Source: Gammaproteobacteria bacterium
Lineage (GTDB): Bacteria; Pseudomonadota; Gammaproteobacteria; Burkholderiales; Burkholderiaceae_E
Direction: 5' to 3'
DNA length: 6,573 nt
Assembly: GCA_030425615.1 (NCBI GenBank)
Contig: JAUIAI010000151.1
Coordinates: 1 to 6,573 of the forward strand
This document shows, in pieces, positions 1 to 5,487 of the stretch. The notes under the pieces are model-generated. The model was not told the origin of the DNA. It saw only the letters and a list, made by a program, of their open reading frames with translations, and ran no database searches. Each line of letters starts with the position of its first letter. The first letter of the stretch is position 1. The position numbers and the translations under genes were made by a program.

Positions 1-259
1 TGCGAAGCTTGAATTCCCAGGTGAGATCGTCGATGGGCTTCCAGGACTCCGCCAGCCCGGGCTTGAGCTCCTGTGCGGCGCCCTGGTTGATCAGACCGTC
101 GAAGATCTGATGCCCGATCTGGTTGTTAGGCGTGAGATTGTGGAAGTGGGGGTCGATCGACGTGGCTTCCGATGCCAGGCCGATGCGCAGTTCCTCGGCC
201 ATGACGACGGGGGCGGCGGCGAGCATCACCAACGCGCCCAGGGCTCGACGAAGCTTCAT
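1..259 (-). CDS. ABC transporter substrate-binding protein, family 5 (Dpp/Opp type), 5' part only
   Basis: This is the periplasmic solute-binding component of an ABC importer for peptides, opines or similar solutes; the ligand cannot be read from this fragment. The first 86 codons are present and the gene runs off the left edge. Residues 1-21 form a clear Sec signal peptide: MKLRR, a hydrophobic core (ALGALVMLAAAPVV), then a signal peptidase I site after VMA. The mature start EELRIGLASEATSIDPH, followed by NQIGHQIFDGLI and LKPGLAESWKPID, is the typical N-terminal pattern of SBP_bac_5 proteins, where the SIDPH and LAESW blocks are conserved. The ATG at 257-259 is supported by a strong GAGGAG ribosome binding site (267-272 on the plus strand) seven bases upstream. 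Permease and ATPase genes would be expected to the left. It diverges from the deacylase gene at 493. The family call is firm; peptide versus another ligand is not decided. Confidence 0.88.
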   Translation of the reverse strand, partial: MKLRRALGALVMLAAAPVVMAEELRIGLASEATSIDPHFHNLTPNNQIGHQIFDGLINQGAAQELKPGLAESWKPIDDLTWEFKLR

Positions 260-492
260 GGGGGGTCTCCTCGTGATCAAGTGAGCCCGCACGACGCCGG
301 GCCCGATTTCGGCGCAATAGTAGCCCGGAAACCCGAGGTTGCCACCGGAATTTCCCCGTTCGGGTTCGAGCTCCCGGACCGCAGGTCGGCAGGCGAACGG
401 GCGACCGGCCCCGCGTCGGCCCGTCCCGGGGCGGTTCGGGTATCTTCTCGCGGTTCCTTGGCCGACTGATTTCCCTTTCCCAGAGGATTCCC
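260..492. promoter_or_regulatory. Divergent control region between the solute-binding protein and deacylase genes
   Basis: These 233 bases separate two divergent starts, so promoters for both are expected here. For the minus-strand gene, a sigma70-like pair can be proposed: TACTAT as -10 (317-322 on the plus strand) and GTGGCA as -35 (340-345) with 17-base spacing, each matching four of six consensus bases. No comparable pair is evident for the plus-strand gene, whose ribosome binding site is AGAGGA at 482-487, five bases before its ATG. An 8-base inverted repeat (CCCGTTCG at 355-362, CGAACGGG at 394-401) lies between the two genes. In DNA this GC-rich it may be chance. Confidence 0.4.
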
Positions 493-1452
493 ATGCCCAG
501 CCCGTCGACGCCGAATGTCTATCCGATCCAACTCCAGGCGCCCGATATCTCGCGCTACGCCGAAGGCAATACGGGCATTCCGTATGTGCACCGGTTCGAG
601 GCCGACGAGCCGGGTCCTCACGTGATGATCAGCGCGCTCGTGCACGGCAACGAAGTCTGCGGAGCGATCGTGCTCGACTGGCTGTTGCGCGAGGGGGTGC
701 GGCCGGTCAGGGGCGTGCTGACCCTGGGGTTCATGAACGTTGCCGCCTACGAGACCTTCGACCCCGCCAACCCCAATGCCTCGCGCTTCGTGGACGAGGA
801 CTTCAACCGGCTCTGGTCGGACGAGGTGCTCGACAGTGCGCGGGACAGCATCGAGTTGCGCCGTGCACGCGAGGTGCGGCCGCTGATCGGGTCGGTGGAC
901 CTGTTGCTCGATCTGCATTCGATGCAGCATCCGGCCGTGCCGCTGATGATGGCCGGGCCTTGCGAGAAGGGCCGCACGCTGGCCCGTCGGATCGGCGTAC
1001 CCGAGACCATCGTGACCGACAGCGGCCACGCCCAGGGCAGGCGCATGCGCGACTACCGCGACTTCGCGGAGCAAGGCAGTCCCAAGAACGCGCTGCTCGC
1101 CGAGTGTGGTCAGCATTGGGCCGCGACGTCGGGTGACATCGCCTTCTCCTGCGCGGTGCGATTCCTGCGCGAGACCGGTGTCGTGGATGCCGCATTCGGC
1201 GGCGAGATCGGTCGAGAGCCCCTGCCCGAAGCCGCGGCCTGGGAGGTGACCCAGCCGGTGACGATCACGGCCGAGGCCTTCACGTTCGACCAGCCGTTCA
1301 CCGGGGGTGAGGTGCTGCCGCGCGCCGGGACGCTCATCGGCCACGACGGCGAACAGCCCATCGTCACGCCCTACGACGATTGCATGCTCGTCATGCCGTC
1401 GCGCCGGCTGACCAAGGGGCTGACGGCGGTCCGGCTCGCGCGTCGGGTCTGA
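493..1452 (+). CDS. Succinylglutamate desuccinylase/aspartoacylase family zinc deacylase
   Basis: This is a cytoplasmic zinc carboxypeptidase-fold (M14-like) enzyme of 319 residues that should hydrolyse an N-acyl group from an amino acid or related amine. The AstE/AspA signature is complete. HGNE at residues 51-54 gives zinc ligands His51 and Glu54. DFNR at 103-106 is the substrate-binding Asn-Arg motif. DLHS at 140-143 gives the third ligand, His142. Glu204 in LLAECGQHW sits where the catalytic glutamate is expected. The spacing closely matches AstE, and residues from about 235 would form the C-terminal beta domain. The ATG at 493 has an AGAGGA site five bases upstream. No ast genes (arginine succinyltransferase pathway) lie nearby, so true AstE activity is unlikely. 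Divergence from a solute-binding protein gene suggests deacylation of an imported compound, which is inference. Other family activities, such as aspartoacylase or deacetylation of N-acetyl-diaminobutyrate, remain possible. Confidence 0.88.
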   Translation: MPSPSTPNVYPIQLQAPDISRYAEGNTGIPYVHRFEADEPGPHVMISALVHGNEVCGAIVLDWLLREGVRPVRGVLTLGFMNVAAYETFDPANPNASRFVDEDFNRLWSDEVLDSARDSIELRRAREVRPLIGSVDLLLDLHSMQHPAVPLMMAGPCEKGRTLARRIGVPETIVTDSGHAQGRRMRDYRDFAEQGSPKNALLAECGQHWAATSGDIAFSCAVRFLRETGVVDAAFGGEIGREPLPEAAAWEVTQPVTITAEAFTFDQPFTGGEVLPRAGTLIGHDGEQPIVTPYDDCMLVMPSRRLTKGLTAVRLARRV

Positions 1453-1497
1453 ATCCCGACCCGCCAGGCCTCACGCGCCGGCCGCCTCCACGGCGCG
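1442..1497. terminator. Hairpins at a convergent gene junction, possible bidirectional terminator
   Basis: The deacylase stop (1450-1452) and the dehydrogenase stop (1471-1473) are only 18 bases apart. Two GC stems flank the gap. GTCGGG (1442-1447) pairs with CCCGAC (1455-1460) around a 7-base loop. CGCGCCG (1474-1480) pairs with CGGCGCG (1491-1497) around a 10-base loop. Neither is followed by a T-run on either strand, so classical intrinsic termination is not clearly supported. Stems of this size also arise by chance in GC-rich coding DNA. Confidence 0.25.
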
Positions 1498-2577
1498 GAT
1501 CGCGGCGATGAACTGCGCGCGACTCAGTCTGCGTTCGAAGTTCGGCCAGTACACCGCGGCCTCGGTGAGCTCGGCCACGCGATCGAGTTCGGCGTCCGTG
1601 ATGGCGGGATCCTTCAAGCCCAGTTCGGCCAGGGTCTGCGGCAGGCCGGTGGCACGGTAGAACGCCCGCATGTCCTCCACGAAGGCCGGGTCACGGCCTT
1701 CGAGTTCGAACTGCACGAGCAGACCGTAGGTGACCTGCACGCCGTGCGGTGCCTCGCGCGCCCCGCGCACGCCCGTGAGGCCGCGCGTCATCGCGTGAGC
1801 GATGGACAGACCGCCGTTCTCGAAGCTCAGACCGCTGTGCAGTACCGCGGCCTCGATCACGGCTTCGAGGGCGGCGTCGGGTTCGCCGCGATCCACGGCG
1901 GCCAGTGCGGCCACGGCGTGTTCGCGCAGGATGTCGTAGCTGAGTTCGGCCAGGGCCAGCGCAGCCCGGGTGCCCAGACCGCCGTGCACGTTGTTGCCGC
2001 CGGCCATACGGCACTGACGGACCTCGAAGGCCTTCGAGAAGGCATCGCCGATGCCCGCGAGCATCAGTCCGCGTGGCGCGCGGGCGATGATTTCGCTGTC
2101 GACCACGACGGACACGGGGTTGTGCCGCAGACGCCCGACCTCCGCGATGCGGTGGGCCTCGTCGTAGATCACGAAGATATGGCTCGTCGGCGCGTCGTTG
2201 GACGCGGCCGTCGGCACCGTGATGACGGGCAAACCCAGAGCCTCGGCCACGCCTTTGCCGGCGTCGATGCCCTTGCCGCCGCCGGCCGCCAGCACGATGT
2301 CCGGGATGCCCGTGCGGGCGGCCGATGCCATGCGCGCAATCTCGGCGCGGGTGACCTCGCCGCCGAAGACCTGCGTGGCGCAATCAACGCCGGCCCGCTC
2401 GCAGGACGCGGCGATGCGCTCGCCCACGATCGCCAGAACCGCTTCGTCGGCCACCAGCAGCGCGTGTCGGCCGAAGCGTGCGGCTTCGTCGCCGATGCCG
2501 TCCAGGACACCCGGTCCCTGCACATAGCGCAGCGGGCCGGCGAAGATCGTGGCGGGGGATCGGGGTGCGGGGCTCAT
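1471..2577 (-). CDS. GldA-type iron/zinc-containing alcohol dehydrogenase (glycerol dehydrogenase family)
   Basis: This 368-residue cytoplasmic protein should oxidise an alcohol or polyol, such as glycerol or another C3 compound, with NAD+. Its length matches glycerol dehydrogenases, about 365-370 residues. The nucleotide-binding GGGKGIDAGKGVA begins at residue 99. TVPTAASNDAPTS (120-132) is the diagnostic GldA block, with Asn where many members have Thr. The three metal ligands are all present: Asp178 in GIGDAFSK, His261 in LSIAHAMTRG and His278 in EAPHGVQVTYG. The reading frame stays open to 2739, but the ATG at 2575-2577 is preferred because AGGA lies six bases upstream, the family N-terminus aligns there, and a longer form would run into the sulfatase start. 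It is divergent from the sulfatase and may share its control region. The enzyme class is firm; the substrate is inferred and could be another hydroxy compound. Confidence 0.88.
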   Translation of the reverse strand: MSPAPRSPATIFAGPLRYVQGPGVLDGIGDEAARFGRHALLVADEAVLAIVGERIAASCERAGVDCATQVFGGEVTRAEIARMASAARTGIPDIVLAAGGGKGIDAGKGVAEALGLPVITVPTAASNDAPTSHIFVIYDEAHRIAEVGRLRHNPVSVVVDSEIIARAPRGLMLAGIGDAFSKAFEVRQCRMAGGNNVHGGLGTRAALALAELSYDILREHAVAALAAVDRGEPDAALEAVIEAAVLHSGLSFENGGLSIAHAMTRGLTGVRGAREAPHGVQVTYGLLVQFELEGRDPAFVEDMRAFYRATGLPQTLAELGLKDPAITDAELDRVAELTEAAVYWPNFERRLSRAQFIAAIRAVEAAGA

Positions 2578-2732
2578 GGGGTGTCCTGACGGGGTGAAGG
2601 GCAAGGTGGGCTTCGATCGTACACAATGGCGGCTGCCACCGGTCCGGAGCCCGCCTGGGCGGAACCGCCGGACGGGACCCGGTCCCGGGCGCGTGGTGCG
2701 CCGGACCGAGACACGAAAAAGAGAGACCGCAG
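2578..2732. promoter_or_regulatory. Shared divergent promoter region with a GC dyad
   Basis: These 155 bases lie between the dehydrogenase (leftward) and the sulfatase (rightward). An interrupted palindrome, CGGGACC-C-GGTCCCG, occupies 2673-2687 with perfect 7-base half-sites around one base. Flanking it, CGGTCCGG (2640-2647) and CCGGACCG (2701-2708) form an 8-base inverted pair. The related GGWCC cores could be binding sites for one regulator controlling both genes. No convincing -35/-10 pair is visible on either strand. The sulfatase ribosome binding site is GAGAG at 2721-2725; that of the dehydrogenase is AGGA (2584-2587 on the plus strand). The operator role is inference. Confidence 0.35.
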
Positions 2733-4328
2733 ATGTCACGTGCGCCCAGCTTCATCCTGTTCGTCACCGACCAGCACCGGGTCGACTTCTTCGGCTGCAC
2801 CGGCCACCCGGTGGTGCGCACGCCGAACATCGACCGGATCGCCTCGGCCGGCTCCCTGTTCGAGCGCTGCTACGTCAACAGCCCGGTGTGCATGCCGAAC
2901 CGCGCCAGTCTGATGACGGGCCGCACGGCGGCGGCGCACCGGGTCATCCACAACGGAATCCCGCTGTCCACGGGGTCCGTGACCTTCGTCGAGCTCCTGC
3001 GGGCCGCCGGGCACCGCACCGCGCTCGTGGGCAAGAGCCATCTGCAGAACTTCACCGGGTCGGCGCGGCTGATGCCGGAGCCCGGCGCCGCGGCCGGTCC
3101 GGGCCGCCCGCCGCCGCAGGCGCTGTCGCAGGCCGAGCGCGACTGGCGGACCGGCGCCGATTACGAGAACGAGTGGCCCGCGCACTGGGAAGAGGCTGAC
3201 GCGCGTGTGTCGACCCCCTTCTATGGTTTCGATCACGTGGAGCTCGTGACCAGCCACGGCGACGAGGTCGGCGGCGACTACCGCCGCTGGCTGCGCGCCC
3301 GGCGGCCGGACGCCGAGGCCACGCTGATGGGCAAGGCCAACGCCCTGCCGCACGACTACGAGTGCCCACAGGCCGTACGCACGGCCATGCCGCCGGAACT
3401 CTACTCGTCGGCCTACATCGCCGAGCGCGCCAGTGCCTGGCTCGCGCAGGCTCCCGAAGACCAGCCGTTCTTCCTGATGGTGTCGTTCCCGGACCCACAC
3501 CACCCGTTCAACCCGCCCGGGCACTACTGGGACATGTACCGGCCCGAGCAGTTCGAACTGCCCGCGGCCTTCGCCGACGAGGGCTGGCAGGGCCCGCCCC
3601 ACGTGCAGGCCATGATCGAAGCGCGCGCCGCGGGTCGTGCGCCCACCGGCGGCCAGGCCGGTTTCGCCGTGAGCGCTCGCGAGGCGCTCGAGGCGCGGGC
3701 GCTGACGGCCGGCATGATCACCTGCATCGACGACGCCGTGGGCCTCGTGATGGACGCCCTCACGGCGAGCGGTCGCGCGCACGAGACCGTGGTCATGCTC
3801 ACGGCCGATCACGGCGACTACCTGGGCGATCACCGCCTGCTGCTCAAGGGTGTGCCGCAGTACGACACCATCACGCACGTGCCGCTGATCGTCTCCGACC
3901 CCGGACGGCCGTTTCAGCCGGCGCGCGTGAAATCGCTGGCGCAGACCATGGACATCGCCGCCACCGTGCTCGACCGGTGCGGCCTGGCGCCTTATCACGG
4001 CATGCAGGGCCGCAGCCTGCTGCCCGCCCTGGACGGAGACGCGGTCGTGCGCGACGAGGTGCTCATCACCTTCGACGGTCAGCGCCTCGTGCCGGGCACC
4101 GACGTCCAGCAGCGCGCGCACACGCTCGTGCACGACCGCTGGCGCCTCACGCTGTACGACGGCGTCCCCTGGGGCGAGCTCTACGATCTGTCGGAGGACC
4201 CCGGCGAGCTCGCGAACCTGTGGGACTCGGCTGCGCATGCCGACACGCGCGCGATGATGGTGGAGCGCATGCTGCGCGCCGAGATCGCGGCCGTGGACCG
4301 GGTGCCGCTGGCGTCTTCGTTGGCGTGA
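2733..4328 (+). CDS. Sulfatase family hydrolase (formylglycine-dependent, COG3119 type)
   Basis: This 531-residue alkaline-phosphatase-superfamily enzyme should hydrolyse a sulfate ester, or possibly a phosphonate or phosphate monoester. TDQHR near residue 12 supplies N-terminal metal ligands, with the Asp-Gln pair typical of the choline-sulfatase/phosphonate monoester hydrolase branch. The activation motif C-x-P-x-R is CMPNR at 53-57, followed by ASLMTGR; Cys53 (codon 2889-2891) is the residue converted to formylglycine. Further active-site blocks are GKSH (100-103), PDPHHPF (253-259), TADHGDYLGDH (357-367, with metal ligands Asp359 and His360) and Lys372. There is no signal peptide, so it should be cytoplasmic, where formylglycine-generating enzyme acts. 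No such maturase is in the window. The ATG has GAGAG seven bases upstream. The divergent dehydrogenase and the downstream DUF4336 gene suggest use of an organic ester. The family call is strong; sulfatase versus phosphonate hydrolase activity is unresolved. Confidence 0.9.
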   Translation: MSRAPSFILFVTDQHRVDFFGCTGHPVVRTPNIDRIASAGSLFERCYVNSPVCMPNRASLMTGRTAAAHRVIHNGIPLSTGSVTFVELLRAAGHRTALVGKSHLQNFTGSARLMPEPGAAAGPGRPPPQALSQAERDWRTGADYENEWPAHWEEADARVSTPFYGFDHVELVTSHGDEVGGDYRRWLRARRPDAEATLMGKANALPHDYECPQAVRTAMPPELYSSAYIAERASAWLAQAPEDQPFFLMVSFPDPHHPFNPPGHYWDMYRPEQFELPAAFADEGWQGPPHVQAMIEARAAGRAPTGGQAGFAVSAREALEARALTAGMITCIDDAVGLVMDALTASGRAHETVVMLTADHGDYLGDHRLLLKGVPQYDTITHVPLIVSDPGRPFQPARVKSLAQTMDIAATVLDRCGLAPYHGMQGRSLLPALDGDAVVRDEVLITFDGQRLVPGTDVQQRAHTLVHDRWRLTLYDGVPWGELYDLSEDPGELANLWDSAAHADTRAMMVERMLRAEIAAVDRVPLASSLA

Positions 4329-4369
4329 GGAATGGGACTCGGGCGGCCCTCGCATCCCGATGAGCGCGA

Positions 4370-5116
4370 ATGGATGCCACGCCGATGCAGCGCCCGACCG
4401 GATACGAGCCGCTCTACACGATCAAGCCTGTCGCGCCGGATCTCTGGATCGCCGACGGCGGTTGGATCCGCTTCTTCGGTCTGCCTTTCCCGACCCGGAT
4501 GACCATCGTTCGCTTGAATGATGGTGGCCTCTGGCTGCACTCGCCGGTGGCGGATCGTTCAGGATTGGCTGAGGCCGTCGCGGCACTCGGGCCCGTCCGG
4601 CACCTGGTGGCGCCCAACTGGATCCACTACGCATGGATATCGGAATGGCAGGCACGATTCAGCGATGCGATCACCTGGGGGAGCCCCGGGGTCGTTGCGC
4701 GTGCGAGGCGCAAGGGTATTCGATTGCACATCGACCACGAACTCTCTGACCTTGCGCCATCGGGCTGGGCGGGCCAGATCGACCAGCGGCTCGCCGATTC
4801 GGGCTATCACCGCGAGATGGTCTTCCTGCATCGAGCCAGCCGGACACTCTTGCTCACGGATCTGATCGAGAACTTCGAGGCGACGAAGATGCCACGCGTG
4901 TTGTGGCCACTGTTACGCCTCGGAGGCGTTCTGGACCCGGACGGGCGCATGCCGCCCGACATCGCCCTGAGCTTCCGGCGCCGCCGCGCACACCTGCGCG
5001 AACTGGTCGCGACACTTCTGGCCTGGGCGCCCGAGCGCGTCATTCTCGCCCACGGTCGCTGGTACGACAGCAACGGAGCCCGTGAGTTGCAGCGCGCCTT
5101 TCGTGATGTCGTGTAA
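4370..5116 (+). CDS. DUF4336 domain-containing protein
   Basis: This soluble protein of 248 residues has no signal peptide or membrane segment. It matches the DUF4336 pattern along its length: VAPDLWIADG (21-30), RFFGLPFPTRMTIVRL (34-49), GGLWLHSP (52-59), GPVRHLVAPNWIH (74-86), LLLTDLIENF (160-169) and VILAHGRWY (224-232). The family has no firmly established function. Its layout, with His86, Asp164 and His228 in conserved spots, recalls a degenerate metallo-beta-lactamase fold; that link is inference. Many members carry two histidines where this one reads IHY. It follows the sulfatase after 41 bases with no visible terminator, so cotranscription is plausible. The ATG at 4370 has only a weak GAG five bases upstream, and the in-frame ATG at 4385 is a reasonable alternative; both leave the domain intact. 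Base composition is visibly less GC-rich than in the sulfatase gene. Confidence 0.82.
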   Translation: MDATPMQRPTGYEPLYTIKPVAPDLWIADGGWIRFFGLPFPTRMTIVRLNDGGLWLHSPVADRSGLAEAVAALGPVRHLVAPNWIHYAWISEWQARFSDAITWGSPGVVARARRKGIRLHIDHELSDLAPSGWAGQIDQRLADSGYHREMVFLHRASRTLLLTDLIENFEATKMPRVLWPLLRLGGVLDPDGRMPPDIALSFRRRRAHLRELVATLLAWAPERVILAHGRWYDSNGARELQRAFRDVV

Positions 5117-5142
5117 AGCTGACGATTATCGGGTAGCTCTCA

Positions 5143-5280
5143 TCAGAGTTCGATTTGCTGCTGGTAATGGGCCTGAATCACATCGGCCCGGACCAGCTCC
5201 TTTGCGCAATCTAACGGGTTACGCCGGACCTCGGATCGCAGCGGGTGGTTGAACCCGCGGTTGCCGTCTGTTGTCTCCAC
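5143..5280 (-). pseudogene. Possible small gene or gene remnant, unrecognised
   Basis: Read from a GTG (complement of 5278-5280) to TGA (complement of 5143-5145), this gives 45 residues. They begin VETTDGNRGFNHPLRSEV and end ELVRADVIQAHYQQQIEL. The composition looks like real protein: mixed charge, a likely amphipathic C-terminal helix, and none of the Arg/Ala/Pro bias of shadow frames. The frame is closed upstream by TGA at 5290-5292, and there is no clear ribosome binding site for the GTG. An ATG in another frame at 5291-5293 suggests the intact gene could have lost its 5' part to a frameshift or deletion. I do not recognise the family. It may be the tail of a decayed accessory gene beside the array, a true small protein, or chance. 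Confidence 0.28.
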
Positions 5281-5367
5281 CGCGGACGATCATTGTTCAC
5301 CGGCGGTTGATCAAGAGCAATGACAGAGGTTCAAAGCGTGTCATCTCTAATCATGAGGATGGCCCTG

Positions 5368-5400
5368 GTTTCGAGGGATACTGCTCGCGACTGGCGATGC
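5368..5400 (-). repeat. Possible decayed CRISPR repeat beyond the array end
   Basis: The segment starts with GTTTC (5368-5372) and ends with GGCGATGC (5393-5400), the same terminal bases as the array repeat, over 33 rather than 37 bases. The middle shows no useful similarity, and the palindromic stem is missing. The gap to the first clear repeat would be 50 bases, longer than any spacer here. It may be an eroded old repeat or a coincidence. Confidence 0.2.
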
Positions 5401-5450
5401 ATCTCGATGGTTCTCCCGCGCGGCCAGATGTAAGTAAAAGCACTGTTGTA

Positions 5451-5487
5451 GTCTCAATCCGCGCCCGCCGATGACGGCGGGCGATGC
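5451..5487 (-). repeat. Degenerate terminal CRISPR repeat (leader-distal end)
   Basis: This 37-base copy differs from the other fifteen, which are identical to each other, at two positions: C for T at base 3 (GTCTC) and G for A at base 11 (CCGCG). The hairpin stem is unchanged. Changed terminal repeats usually mark the oldest, leader-distal end of an array, which supports minus-strand transcription. Confidence 0.9.

Larger units (their letters stand above)
5117..5450. other. Intergenic stretch between the DUF4336 gene and the CRISPR array (trailer side)
   Basis: No intact gene is convincing in these 334 bases, and their GC content is lower than that of the genes to the left. The contents I can name are: a short imperfect hairpin at 5135-5150 (loop CATC, one G-T pair) followed by CGATTT, a weak candidate terminator for the DUF4336 gene; a possible gene remnant on the minus strand (5143-5280); and a possible decayed CRISPR repeat at 5368-5400. 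The 22 bases before the first recognisable repeat are AT-richer. No cas coding was recognised on either strand. Confidence 0.6.

Noticed and set aside
277..1344. A 355-codon open frame on the minus strand opposite the deacylase
   Set aside because: It has no recognisable motif and skewed composition, and it overlaps a gene with a complete zinc-deacylase signature. It would also cover the divergent control region.
2578..2739. A 54-codon N-terminal extension of the dehydrogenase to an upstream ATG at 2739
   Set aside because: The extra residues are Arg/Pro-rich and unlike the family, and would overlap the sulfatase start. The ATG at 2577 has a ribosome binding site and gives the usual family length.
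2736..4355. A 539-codon open frame on the minus strand opposite the sulfatase
   Set aside because: It is a shadow frame in GC-rich DNA with His/Arg/Val-rich, domain-free sequence, while the plus-strand sulfatase has complete active-site motifs.
3362..4363. A 333-codon plus-strand frame inside the sulfatase gene
   Set aside because: It is Arg/Ala/His-rich low-complexity sequence in another frame of a real gene, so a shadow.
5271..5474. A 67-codon plus-strand frame running into the first repeat
   Set aside because: It ends within the repeat, has no ribosome binding site, and shows no recognisable protein features.
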